A program made the position numbers and the translations under genes. Below, piece after piece: positions 36,085 through 47,249 of a stretch of 64,000 nucleotides of DNA. Under the pieces are notes generated by a model. It saw nothing but the letters and a program-made list of their open reading frames with translations, made no database searches and had not been told where the DNA came from. The stretch is from positions 248,001 to 312,000 of the forward strand of contig JAJLTO010000005.1 of the NCBI GenBank assembly GCA_030568195.1, in the 5' to 3' direction. Within the stretch, counting starts at the first letter, position 1, and each line of letters starts with the position of its first letter. Source of the stretch: Dipodascopsis uninucleata var. uninucleata (Eukaryota > Ascomycota > Lipomycetes > Lipomycetales > Lipomycetaceae).

Positions 36085-37923
36085 ATGGCCGCACGCACAA
36101 ACAAGCAGAGATCGAAATTGCACCAACAGGCAGCAGCAGTAGCAGCAGCAGCAGCAGTAGCAGCAGTAGTTACAACTGCACCAGCATCATCACCAGTGGC
36201 CATTCCACCAGCTAAAGAAGTCTGTGAGAGCAAACCTGTTGTTTCGGAGAGTGAGCAAATGACGGCAGATCGTGTCGCAGAGCGTGGCGATTTAGAGCGA
36301 CAAAATGATAAAGAGTTGGACATAAATATAAAAAGTGAGAATCAGATTAATATGCGATCGGAGTCGGAAACTGAGAGAAAAGAAGCTGCAGGTTCAGAAT
36401 CAAGCTCGGAGTCTGATGTTGATCTCTTTGACCGAGCTGAATCAGACCGCAACCTAGACCGTTCGTCTTCAATATCATTGCCGTCACCAGAAGCATCTCC
36501 AGTATCGTTGCGAACTATCGATAAGTCGTCTACACGTCTAGATGCAGCCATCGATGTTATTAGACGTCAATTTGATTTGGAAATTCTACTCAAGCATCGA
36601 GAACTATCATGCATTGAAGATGAGATTGCAAAAGTTCACATCATGATGGTACAACTACGGCGGTGTGCAGGTGTGTAATTTATTTAGTTTTGTAGTTCAT
36701 TGGTTATTTTATTTTCGTGTTGTTTTACATGGAACTTGTCGTCGTGAATAATGTGCTCAGTATGCAAGGATAATAGTTTAAGATATCTAGGACATTACTA
36801 ACGTCAATTGAAAATAGGTAAAACAATCTCTGAGAAGGATGAGCCCGATGATTTTACTAAGCACTACGCCCAGTATTTACTGCCGGATCGCCGATTCTCA
36901 GACTCTACAGGTTACAATGGTATCCAGCAACAGTCTTCTCACCTCACTACCAGATCTCTTTCCACACCAACAATAGCGAATACTAAACCACATAATCCTC
37001 ATTATCCTACCGGGTTCACCATTTCTGGTAACCCGCCACCACCTGGCTGTATTTATCGTCGACCAGATGGAATTCTTGTACGTCTTATCTGCAAAGATTG
37101 CCAGAGAACTACTTTCGGATCGGCCCAGGGCTTCATCAATCATTGCAGAATTTCACATGGACGTGAATTCACTTCTCATGATGCCGCTGCTCAGTATTGT
37201 GGAGAAGAGTTAGATGAAGGTGACCAGGATGACATAGGAATGAATGCCATAAGACAGCGTAAGGCATTGTCTGAGTCTGGTTCCTCATCTTCTGACTCTC
37301 CGCAAAGTGCTAATACTCCTGCTTCTACTCCAGGTGAGACAGCGCAAGAGGAGAAGCTGCAAGAAAATGAACAGCCAACAGAATCAGCTGCCATAAATGC
37401 TCAAAATGCGACTTCAGATACCCATGTTGAAGTCAAACAATGTGAGAAGGGTACTTCGACGCTGGAGTCTAATAATAAGACGGGAAGTAACACTAATACT
37501 AAGATAGATGGTAAGAGGGACTATGGTACAAAGACTTTTCCATGGAACTACCAGGCAAAAGCTTCAACGTTCTTAAGCCATCCTATTACACCACCTAATG
37601 AGGTTAATTTGGAGCAAATCCCAAGACAAGTGCCGCCTCCTATTTCGTTGACTTCCCAGCCTCAGGTTCCTCCTACATCTCACCTGTCTAGTCTTCTAAA
37701 GCGTAAACAGGTTGATGTGGATCTTGCAAATATGGCTGCTGAGTCTGTGAAACGTGATCCTAGAGGTCACCTTTTTCCAGGTGAAGAGGACGTTTCTGAT
37801 GACGAACTTGAAGTAGTTGCACCCTCTGTCGCGAAGTTTCGCAAAATGTCGGCTGCAGGAGCTCTTGGTCATCGTGGAAGACCTGTGGGGTCCGGAATGC
37901 GCATCTTGGCTAATCTTAATTAA
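36085..37923 (+). CDS. C2H2 zinc-finger protein similar to AHC1 / YEATS-associated zinc fingers
   Basis: Seen: exons 36085..36670 and 36818..37923 (intron GTGTGT...AATAG, Gly codon split), 563 residues. Near the start is an Ala/Val run encoded by a CAG-type repeat. A helical segment (about 155-195) ends VRRCA-like. After the intron comes a compact finger LICKDCQRTTFGSAQGFINHCRISHG followed by FTSHDAAAQYCG; ligands are C-x2-C and H-x4-H. The second half is Ser/Pro-rich, with an acidic stretch and a C-terminal RGRPVGSG motif. Known: the pattern F-GS-QGF-NHCRI-H...SH--A---CG occurs in fungal chromatin proteins such as Ahc1 of the ADA histone acetyltransferase complex and in YEATS-domain proteins. 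Inferred: a chromatin-complex subunit. There is no YEATS domain here, so Ahc1-like is the best guess. Confidence 0.6.
36127..36169 (+). repeat. CAG/TAG-type trinucleotide microsatellite (poly-Ala/Val coding)
   Basis: About 14 near-perfect CAG units with GTA-type interruptions. They lie inside exon 1 of the AHC1-like gene and are read as an Ala run with Val interruptions. Length variation between strains is likely. Confidence 0.8.
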
Positions 37924-38590
37924 GCCGAGATTCGAACTACCATGCATATGACTCTTCTTTACGTCTACTATGAATGGCAATGCTACTACTATACATGATA
38001 GTAGTACCATATTAACCTCCTCTCTTTTCAGCACTGATTTATTTATGACTACAATCTATTTTTATCTATATCTAGTTTCACTATCAAAAGTAAATACAAG
38101 GAGATTTACTTTGTATATGGTATAGTGAGGAGTACACCTCTTACACATAAAATCTGTTTGTATACGATGACTCTGTTATATCTCGATCTATAAGTCTTTT
38201 ATTATTATCATTTCTTATTTGTGTTTTGTACGGTTTCTTGTGAAGGTTCATATACTTCCTAACCGCGATCACTCGAGGCTCAACGATTTCACCAAAAAAA
38301 AAGTTTCAAAATCAAAAAGTGATATGAAATGATTCTATCTGATAAAGCAAAGTTACAAAAAGAATGCAAGAAATGAAGAAACATGAATTGAGAGGCTGTT
38401 TAGATAACGGGAAGCGGTTAGAATCTAAGAGTCAAGAGATCGGATAAGAAGAAGAATATAGAAGATTCAAGGAAAGAAATATCTAATGGCTGTATTATGT
38501 ATGTATAATGACACTCTCACATCGAAGAAATAAAACCTCACACTCAAATGTAAAATATTTTATCATACTCTAGCTAAGCTCTCCATTAAA
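37924..38590. other. Intergenic, convergent 3' ends
   Basis: AT-rich spacer between the AHC1-like gene and the SDR gene. It contains an A9 run near 38294 and no gene. Confidence 0.5.
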
Positions 38591-39379
38591 CTAGAGATTC
38601 GATCCACCATCAATAGTAATTGATTCGCCTGTTACACTGTTATTTTTGGCTAGCATCACGTAGATTAAGGCGCAATTCTCAAGTGTGTTAGGTACCTTCA
38701 GTCTAGAAGATTCAATCATTTGGTTATATCTCTCTTCTCCAAACTGATAACCCCAATCCGTAGGTAGTACTCCTGGCTTTACAGCGTTAATTCTAATCTT
38801 TGGACTTTGATGTGCTGCCATACAGGTCATCAAGTGCAGATTAGCTGCCTTAGAGACACAATATGGCAATGATGAGCCGGCTGGATTCTCGCCAGCAACT
38901 GAGCTTGAGAAAAGCATAAATCCTCCGTCCGGGTTTGACTTCATTACAGGCGCAGCCTCGCGAAGTAATATCCAAGGTGACTTAACATTGACAGCAAAAC
39001 ATTTGTCGAAGTCTTCTTCAAATGGTGCAGAAAGATCTGCTATGTCCGAAAATCTTGTCCATCCAGCATTAGCGATTATACCGTCAAGTCTACCTTCAAA
39101 TCCCCATTCCTGAGAAGCCAGGATTGCTTCTTTAACTAGCCTAACGTTATCGGCGGAAACAGCACAGTCAGCAACGACAAACTTGACCTTTGTGTTAGGA
39201 AACTCAGACTTGAGTGATTCCTCAGTAGCTTTGGCACGAGCAACGGAGCTCTCGCTATTAGAAGAGTGGTTGAGAACCAAATGGCATCCCTCGGCTGCAA
39301 ATGCCCGTGCCAGTTCAGCACCTAATCCCGCGGACGAGCCGCTTATCAAGACTACGCGATCTTTGAGGAAGTATACCAT
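38591..39379 (-). CDS. Short-chain dehydrogenase/reductase (classical SDR)
   Basis: Seen: single exon, 262 residues. The cofactor motif is GSSAGLG near residue 14, then IIANAGW (the NAG motif), the catalytic Ser in FSSSVAG and the catalytic Tyr/Lys in YCVSK. The C terminus VTGESITIDGGSNL is typical of the family. Known: classical SDRs of about 250 residues reduce or oxidise carbonyl/hydroxyl groups with NAD(P)H. The VLNHSS after strand 2 lacks the acidic residue used for NAD, which may favour NADP. The substrate cannot be told. No signal peptide or membrane span is seen, and the C terminus is not a peroxisomal signal. Confidence 0.85.
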   Translation of the reverse strand: MVYFLKDRVVLISGSSAGLGAELARAFAAEGCHLVLNHSSNSESSVARAKATEESLKSEFPNTKVKFVVADCAVSADNVRLVKEAILASQEWGFEGRLDGIIANAGWTRFSDIADLSAPFEEDFDKCFAVNVKSPWILLREAAPVMKSNPDGGFMLFSSSVAGENPAGSSLPYCVSKAANLHLMTCMAAHQSPKIRINAVKPGVLPTDWGYQFGEERYNQMIESSRLKVPNTLENCALIYVMLAKNNSVTGESITIDGGSNL

Positions 39380-39843
39380 TTTATTTCCACATATAATTTT
39401 CCTTGTCCTACTATTATAATCTCAGATTAAATGTGCTTCGATGCTATCGCAGTATTTAAATGGCTAAAGTAATCAGAACTGATCGTTCCTGAAATTAGCT
39501 CGTGAATCTGAGGACAACCTGCTGGGAGAGTAAAAGCATTCAAGGTCCACTAAATTACATTAGCCATGCTATAACATCCAATACTGAATAATGAGTTCCG
39601 GGGAAAACACATTGCGAGATATTATAAAGAATTACTAATATTACATATTTACTTCTTGTTGCTTTCTTTTATTCTACTATATTCATAGGATCTTGAGTAG
39701 TAGTAGATTATAGCCTTACATATAAAATTCAGCAGACTCGATGGAACTACGGCCAGTCATTGGATCAGCTATTAATAAATATGGACACAACATTCTTATT
39801 ATTAAACATGAAAAGAGGAAAAAAGGCAAATACATCTTAATAG
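39380..39843. other. Intergenic, SDR promoter and VPS29 3' flank
   Basis: Holds the SDR promoter on its left side and the 3' UTR of VPS29. No gene seen. Confidence 0.5.
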
Positions 39844-40797
39844 TTAACCACCTTTACGGTAGCTGACCTTCTCGACCTTGACTTCATTATCAATATACTG
39901 ATATACGTAAAGTACAAGAACAGTACCTTGTACATCCATTAGAACAAAGCTAGGTATTGGACTTTCACCTTCAGGCCACCAGCCACTGGACATAGCACCA
40001 GTAGCAGAACCAGGATTGATGAAAAACTTTCCTTCTAATTCATATGCCTCAAATCTATGAGTACCACCCCAGATAAACACATCAACATCCATTTGTCTGG
40101 CAGCAATTAATAAAGCATCTGAGTCGCCTGGAGGGACAATTGTGTGTCCATGGGTAAATCCAATACGGAGTGACCCATGCGTCACCACCTTCGACAGAGG
40201 TAAAGAGAGGGATTGGTCAAACTCGCCCTTTACTATTTGCAGGTCCGGGGATACTGTGCGGAGGAAATCGTAAGTTTCCCTATCTGTGAGGTTTCCAAGA
40301 CATAAGATCTGTGAAATTTTTCCAGGAGCAAGAAGCTTTCGGAACTAAATATAAAACCCATTAATATAACGAATTCAAACACTTGAAGAATAATTCATGT
40401 CGTATGTCGACATCTTCGCGGTTAAGGTTGTACTAACCTTCGGAGGAAGTTCCTATCACAGGTGTTAGCATAATCCATATCTTAAACAACTTGCCAGACG
40501 ATTTTAAATTATTTCAATAAATATAGTATATTAAAAACACGATTGAACATATAAAGACATTCTTATATGACTATTCTCCCTATCATTCTTCTTGATACAC
40601 TGACGCTTCTAGGAGTTGATCGAGACTAGACGACAGGTATATATATATGTATGTATTATACGCTGACATTGACAGCAATGCCAAAAATATGAAGCACACA
40701 TAGCACACATATCTTCTATCTACTCCATATTTACGATATAATAACTTACCATTGCCCGGTCTGGTATATGGAGGTCTCCAATTGCAAGCACTAGCAT
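39844..40797 (-). CDS. VPS29: Retromer subunit Vps29
   Basis: Seen: three exons, 40797..40750 (48 nt), 40452..40438 (15 nt) and 40344..39844; 187 residues. The assembled start reads MLVLAIGDLHIPDRAM, then ELPPK from the microexon, then FRKLLAPGKISQILCLGN. The metallophosphoesterase-fold motifs follow in order: GDLHIP, LGNLTD, KGEFDQ, GFTHGH and WGGTHRFE. After these come INPGSATGA and a terminal strand set. Known: Vps29 binds Vps35 in the endosomal cargo-recognition trimer and works as a scaffold rather than an efficient phosphatase; human VPS29 has 182 residues. Introns are GTAAGT...GATAG and GTTAGT...TTTAG. The gene faces AGX1 across a 1.5 kb shared upstream region. Confidence 0.96.
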
Positions 40798-42272
40798 AAT
40801 GACTAAGTCGCTCGAGAAAAAGTATGCACTATATTAAAACGATATCAATATGCCAGGTTATACTCGTCAGAAAGCTCGTACGGGACAATAATCAAATAAT
40901 AAATTCACAGATGAACAGCTAGTATAATAAAGCAATGCAAAACAAAATATATAAGCCCTGTATCAGATTTTTCTATAGAATATGGGATACTGATAGGTTT
41001 GATAAACCGTTCAATATGTCACTGTATTCCACAAGAATTGTCCGTACTCGCTTCCAAGCAGGCTTCGATAGCGGGTAGACTAAGTGGGACGCTATATATT
41101 CAGATACGGCCCCAACTCATCAGATTTACATACTCAGTTCCCTAGCTAGTCGTTGTTACCATACCCTCAATGATATATAACTCGATATTATTACAGCTGA
41201 GGTTATGCCACTTGAACGACGAACAGTTAAGTTGAGCAAATATGGCATAAATAAAGCGGAATAATATATCTTATTTCTTATCTACTCTTCCATTCAGGAA
41301 CTAATTAAGATTTCATCAGTATCTTATTATATTTTATGTCTGGCAGTAACATATAATGATACGCAATTGCAAGAATGGATAATGATAGAGATGTGAGTAA
41401 GGTGTCATATGAGTCCATTAAGAGTTACGGATTTACAAGGCTATGACTAAATGATAGGAGGATAATTTGAGGAATGTCGTAGTCTCGATGTAGTCTCAAT
41501 ACAGGAAACTAAATTAGTTGTATTGTTATATACGTGTGAATAATTGTTGAATCAGCTCGGTATCAAACATGAAATCTAAAAAAAGCTCAAAAATAACTCC
41601 ATTTCGATATCGAATAAGTCGGATGTTAAGAATCCAACAGGCGAAATATAACTTGGTTATGTCGGCCCCTCTCAAAGTCTAAGACTACTTAAAAATGCCC
41701 TTTGTGCTTTCGGCAGTATGCATGTAGTGATGAGTAGCTGCCGTAAAGATTATGAATTGTATTGTTGAAATCTACGGAAATGTCTTTGATGGCTAAAATT
41801 CAATCACTGCGTAAATTGAGACTAAAATCTTGCTCTTTATTGTTGAAGACAGCTAACAGCAAGACTTTCCTAGTCTTAAGTAAGGAAAGTTCTGTACGCT
41901 ACAGAAACCTTCTCTCTTAAAGCAAATCATCTCATACTAGTCTGTTATAGAATGTATAGGACATATATATTATTAGGTAACGAAATGTAAATTATTGTGT
42001 AAATTTTTGTATTGAAAGATAGCAAACCCAGTTGTGAACATCTTAAGATTCGACGCCGGATTATATAGTAAGCAGATTCATATTCCTTGTTGCGTCGCCT
42101 CGTGGCTATCACAAACCGGTAAATTTACAAAACCGATTCTCCCTAAAAGTTTTATCGCACGAGGAAAATATTCTGACTAATTCCTTGCTCCTCATTGTCA
42201 AAACTACCATAGAAAAGGAAAATAGAAATAAAATATACATACTCTTTGAGTTAGTTTTTGGATTTGGTGGAG
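40798..42272. other. Divergent promoter region, VPS29 / AGX1
   Basis: 1.5 kb AT-rich region between two outward-facing genes. No coding exon seen on either strand. Confidence 0.5.
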
Positions 42273-43838
42273 ATGACTCGGCGGCATAATACTAATACAC
42301 CTTTATCCGCCAAAAATTCTTTCGTTACATTACCTTCGTCTTTATCGAATTCATCAATACAGGCGACTTCTCGTCTTCAACAAATTGCTTCTCACCTCAA
42401 GGGAATTACATTATTACCATCACAAAATAGTAATATAGAAACTAGCAATATGTCGCAAACATATCATCAGGCAGCTCATCCGCTGACTCTAATTCCGGGT
42501 CCTGTCGAATTCACTGACGAAGTTTTGGCTGCTATGGCCACGCCATCTCAGTCTCACGTCTCTCCTCAGTTTGTGGATGTTTTCGGAGAAACATTGTCTC
42601 TTTTGCGCGAACTTTTCATGAATACTGATAAACGAGCTCAGGCTTTTGCAATTGCTGGCGCTGGCACTCTTGGATGGGATATTGTTGCAAGCAATTTAGT
42701 TGAGCCTGGCGAAGATGTTTTAGTGTTGCATACCGGTAAGTCTACTAACATTCTATGTTTGCTATTGCTTTTTGTATTTTCTATCTATATATTAGAGATT
42801 GATATTCCCATTATTATGATGCATATCTTTGCTTTGTTCCAATTGCTAGAGATTATTCTGTAGTTCTGTGACATAGATAAGCGGCATTGCCGAACAGACA
42901 GCAGGTTTGAGATGTACTTTTTTTATTGGTTAAGCTAACTTCAAATACCTCATTGTACAGGATATTTTGCTGATTCTTTTGCTGACTGTTTTAAAACCTA
43001 CGGAGGTGTTCCAACCCAGCTAAAGGCTCCAATTGGAAGTAGACCTTCTCTCGAGCAGATTGAAGAAGCTCTTCTGGAGAAGACCTATAAACTTATTACC
43101 ATCACTCATGTTGACACCTCCACTGGTGTTCTCTCTGATATCAAGAGCATTGCGGCCCTTGTTCGCAAGGTATCTCCATCTACTTTAGTTATTGTCGATG
43201 GCGTTTGTTCTGTTGGTGTTGAGGAAATTCGTTTCGATGAGTGGGACCTTGACTTCGTTCTCACTGCTCCACAGAAGGCAATTGGCGTTCCAGCTGGCCT
43301 GTCTATCTGTATAGCTTCTGGAAGGGCTCTCGATGTTTTCCGTTCCCGTAAGGTACCTCCGACTAGTTATTATGCATCCATGGCCAAATGGTTACCTGTC
43401 ATGGAATCATATGAGGCTAGAAAAGCCGCCTATTTCTCCACTCCTCCAGTTCAGAACATCCATGCCCTTCGCGCTTCACTGAAGCAGATCCTTTCAGTTC
43501 CTCTTGAAGCCAGGTTTGAGGCTCACAAGAAGATTTCTGACATGGTTAAGACTTCCATTACCGAACTTGGTCTCAAGCAGCTTGCGCCTGTTGATGAGGA
43601 ACGTGCTCATGGTATGACTGCAGTTTACTTACCAGAAGGTGTCAGCATCCCTGACTTTCTTCCGCGTGTAGCCAAGAAGGGAATTGTGCTTGCTGGTGGA
43701 TTGCACAAGGAGATTGCAACAAAGTACTTCCGTATTGGACATATGGGCGTATCAGTTACTGGTGAGGATCGTGATGACTTGAAGGAGGCTGTTGAGGCCA
43801 TCAAATCTAGCTTGGCAGAGATTGGTTACACCGCTTAA
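42273..43838 (+). CDS. AGX1: Alanine:glyoxylate aminotransferase
   Basis: Seen: exons 42273..42735 and 42961..43838 (intron GTAAGT...TACAG, Gly codon split). The protein has 446 residues from the first ATG, or 387 from a second in-frame ATG at 42450. The core begins HPLTLIPGPVEFTDEVL and contains AGAGTLGWD. It continues with HVDTSTGVL, the cofactor Asp strand VIVDGVCSVG and the PLP Lys in TAPQKAIG. The C-terminal domain is complete. Known: class V PLP enzymes of this type convert glyoxylate plus alanine to glycine plus pyruvate; yeast Agx1 has 385 residues, matching the shorter form. The extra 59 residues are rich in Ser, Thr, Asn and basic residues with few acids, like a mitochondrial leader. 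No PTS1 is present (ends GYTA). Confidence 0.92.
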
Positions 43839-44340
43839 GTTTTAAAATAATTTGGTTCATGTCAGAATATCAAATTTATGATCCACCTATCACTATGTTG
43901 TAATAGATTTTATGTTGCTGCTTAATAAAATTGACCACTTGAGAAAAACTTTTTTTCTCCATATGTATGTACCTTTCAGAATTGTAGACTGACAAGAATA
44001 ACGAGCGCGATGTATCCAAAGGCAAGGGCATTTGCAAATGTAACAATATCTACGGGTTGCCTTACTATTTACCAAAATATTGCACTGGCCCTGGACAATA
44101 TAGCTATTCTAGGGATCGTAGATGCTGTAAGAGTACTATTTCATGTTCTGATGTTGGGTTAGGCGAGGAGAAATTTAATATTTTTTGCTCGTTTGCTGAT
44201 GTTTCCAAGCATTGTATCTTTCAGCCATTTCATTGTAATAGAAATATCATATCGCAATTTCTTTCTGATTTCTAATTTCTTAAGATAATCTAGATCGACA
44301 GCACTGTAAAGACGTGTCGGAGCTGTGTATTAGAGTTGAG
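43839..44340. other. Intergenic, AGX1 to JLP2
   Basis: 500 bases between two genes on the same strand. It holds the AGX1 3' UTR and the JLP2 promoter. No gene seen. Confidence 0.5.
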
Positions 44341-44988
44341 ATGGTTTACTACTTCACATCTACAAGACCAGACACTCCACGGTCGTACCAAATTTACATG
44401 GGAAAGCACAAAGAAGAGAATGAAGATCTAATTAAATACGGATTAGATACAGATATTTGGTTCCATGTTGACAATCTGTCGTCTGCACATGTATACTTGC
44501 GGATCGATTATACTGAATCTTGGGATAATTTACCGGCTGGTATTCTAGAAGATTGTGCTCAGTTAACGAAAGCAAACTCCATTGAAGGCAATAAGAAAGA
44601 CAATGTTGTCGTTATTTACACTCCATGGAGTAATCTAAAGAAAACTAATGGTATGGCGACTGGTCAAGTAGGCTTTAAAAGGGATAAGCTTGTAAAGAAG
44701 GTACATATTCCTACTCGAACTAATGCTATTGTGAACCGTCTTAATAAGACAAAAGTCGAGAAATTTCCGGATCTTCCAGCTGAGAAAGTAGAATTCGAAA
44801 AGCAGAAAAGCAAGGCAGAGAAAGCTGCTCTTGCAGAAATGAAGAGGCAAGAATATCTCGAAGCTCAACAAAAGAAAAAGCAAGATTATGAGTATGCCCA
44901 TGCATATGACGATATGTTTTCTGAAGAGAACTTGAGGGCTACTAGTAATCAGAACAGGGGTGAGGACTGGGAAGATGACTTCATGTAG
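44341..44988 (+). CDS. JLP2: Jlp2/CCDC25 family protein (NFACT-R domain)
   Basis: Seen: single exon, 215 residues from the ATG at 44341; the frame is open for 27 bases upstream without another ATG. Near-complete agreement with the CCDC25 layout: MVYYFTS start, IYMGKHKEENEDLIKYG, DIWFHVDNLSSAHVYLR, then CAQLTKANSIEGNKK, VYTPWSNLKKTNGM and VGFKRDK. A basic/acidic coiled coil (RLNKTKVEKFPDLPAEK...) ends in the acidic EDWEDDFM. Known: the NFACT-R domain is also found in the ribosome quality-control factor Rqc2/NEMF; yeast Jlp2 is of unclear function and human CCDC25 binds DNA at the cell surface. Inferred: a conserved cytoplasmic or nuclear nucleic-acid-binding protein. Confidence 0.94.
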   Translation: MVYYFTSTRPDTPRSYQIYMGKHKEENEDLIKYGLDTDIWFHVDNLSSAHVYLRIDYTESWDNLPAGILEDCAQLTKANSIEGNKKDNVVVIYTPWSNLKKTNGMATGQVGFKRDKLVKKVHIPTRTNAIVNRLNKTKVEKFPDLPAEKVEFEKQKSKAEKAALAEMKRQEYLEAQQKKKQDYEYAHAYDDMFSEENLRATSNQNRGEDWEDDFM

Positions 44989-45243
44989 ATTTAAAATCAC
45001 GATGTAACTTGTTTTCTTCACTAGCAGATTAAAAATCACTCGCACTCATAAAGGCAAAAGCATATTGGAATGACACTATTTAGGACGAAATCATATAGAG
45101 AACTCAGCAGCGATTACAATTCTCAATATTTAGAATAATATAAAATCATGCATATAGAAACTACATTAATTTATTCAATTGTTGGATACTTGCCTTTTAA
45201 ACAGCTTATAAACCGATAGAAATACTGTTCAGTGAGTGGACGT

Positions 45244-46103
45244 TTACTGTAATGCCTTGAGCTTAGTGTCAATCATCTTACCAATCATATCCTCAAACAT
45301 CGTAGCACCTTGTTGGCTTAATTGCTTGTCAATCTGGAGAATAACTTGCTTCTCAAGCAACTTTCCCATGAGATCGACTTCGATATTGACGGTGTCTCCA
45401 GGATGCTTTTTCGCAGTAACAATTTTGTCTTGTGTATAAGAAATTAGCATGATAGAGAAAGCCTGCTTATCATTGTCGTCAACATCAATAACAGTTAGAC
45501 TAGCACCATCGATAGCAATAAAACCTTTTTCAACAATGAATCTCAAAAGGCTAGGATCCTTTGGCTTAAACCAAAAGGTCAAGGCTTCTCCGTCCGGAGT
45601 AACGGATAGAATCTCAGCTGTAGTATCGATATGTCCTTGAACGAAGTGACCACCAAATCGTACATGACTTGCGACCGCACGCTCGAGATTGACCTTATCT
45701 CCAGATTTTAAAAGACCAAGATTAGTTCTTCGTAGACTTTCGGGTGAAACTCCAACTTTAAAGGTAGTACTATCGAATTCTGTAATGGTCAGGCAAGTTC
45801 CTAATTATTACCGATATTCTGCTATTAGTAGAGCTTCAATTGATAGATAATCATCGGCAAAGGCATCAGCATCACTGCACTCACCGTTTACAGCAATACT
45901 GTCTCCAAGATGTGCATCTTCAAGGATCAGATCACAGTCTGTGATTACAAGAGAACTTCCATTTTCACCATCGACCTCAATAAGTTCCTTTATAGCTATA
46001 AATAAATGTTTATTTAGTGAAAATTCTATCCAATCTAATTTTCGATGAAGCTATTATGCAAATCTTACTCACTTCCAATTGCCTCAACAATACCAGTAAA
46101 CAT
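45244..46103 (-). CDS. RIB5: Riboflavin synthase
   Basis: Seen: three exons, 46103..46073, 45995..45885 and 45800..45244; 232 residues. Introns are GTGAGT...TATAG and GTGAGT...TTAG. The two lumazine-binding halves are clear. The first starts MFTGIVEAIG and contains LGDSIAVNGTCLTIT, FKVGVSPESLRRTNLG and GGHFVQGHID. The second has IVEKGFIAIDGASLTVIDV and FSIMLISYTQD. Known: the enzyme dismutates two 6,7-dimethyl-8-ribityllumazine molecules into riboflavin and the pyrimidine precursor, the last step of vitamin B2 synthesis; yeast Rib5 has 238 residues and works as a trimer. All conserved blocks are present. The start ATG is fixed by the universal MFTG N terminus, which the active site requires. 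Confidence 0.96.
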
Positions 46104-47249
46104 TTTCGATAATATTTATATGATTGCCGAACAGTTTTGTGTTATGTGTATAGCTGAACAAAAATGTTATCAGTGAGTCAATCTTAAATTACAGAGCGCA
46201 ATAGTCGTTTCTTCTGGACTACGCCACATCCAAATCCACCGGGCTTTCTCATATATAGTCAGCTTAATATCAAAATGACAAACCAGACTTCTATGAATAT
46301 AATCTATACATAAAGAACTTGTCGTCAGCTTAAACGCTAGCTATTTTCTAATCTTTTATCTTGTCATTCGTCGTGTAGTTTTTGATTCCTTATTCAGCAT
46401 ATGTCAGTATTATAATGAGCATATTACGCAATATATTACTAAATTTATGTCACACATTACTAATCGCACAATGACGGCACAATAGGATAAGGGGTCATGA
46501 AATCTTTACACGTCTGGTCCTCATAATTATGCGATGCGTCTCTCCGCATTCGTAGAATGTAAAAGCATAAACTTCATGAGATTCCAATAATGCGTGTGAT
46601 GTCATTTGGTGATTTAGCATCAAGAATGGTCGCTTGCATTTTTCTATATTCTATTTGTTCTATAGACTATCCTACTATTAAAAAAGATTTTATATAATGA
46701 AAAAGAATTTCTGATTTTTGACAACATTGCACAGTTTTTATTAGCATATTATTGTCCTTATGACTTTCATGTGCTTGTGGCTTAAAGTAAATTGTCTTTT
46801 TTATTATATTTAAGCAAAACAGAACGCGAGAGCAATCTAACGGAAAGCATCGTTTTAAGAGCTTTTGAAGATCGAGGAATATTGGGTACAGCATAGTTTA
46901 TTGCACACTGTGGCAGAGTGTGAAGAGAAATCAAGGGTGGCTCAAATAGTCGATTGTGAGATTTTAGCATATGTAGTGATCTATAAGACGCAAAGAAACC
47001 GACAGAGACAGTTCGTTTAGGGAGTAGACAATTAATTACACGGTGCTCATATAGTCAAATCTCATTCAGCACTAATTGCAGAATCTCTTCGCATAATTCG
47101 TAGAGCACGCTATATCTGGTGCGTGAACGTGCAATATAGTGATAATTTAGCCAACTGGAATAGTTGAGCAAGGAAACAGTAAACGTATCCTGCATTAAAA
47201 ACGAATGAAATCACAAGACATACTGAAGACGACGTGAATACAGCTATCC
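46104..47249. other. Divergent promoter region, RIB5 / patatin-like gene
   Basis: 1.1 kb of AT-rich DNA between two outward-facing genes. No coding signal. Confidence 0.5.
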
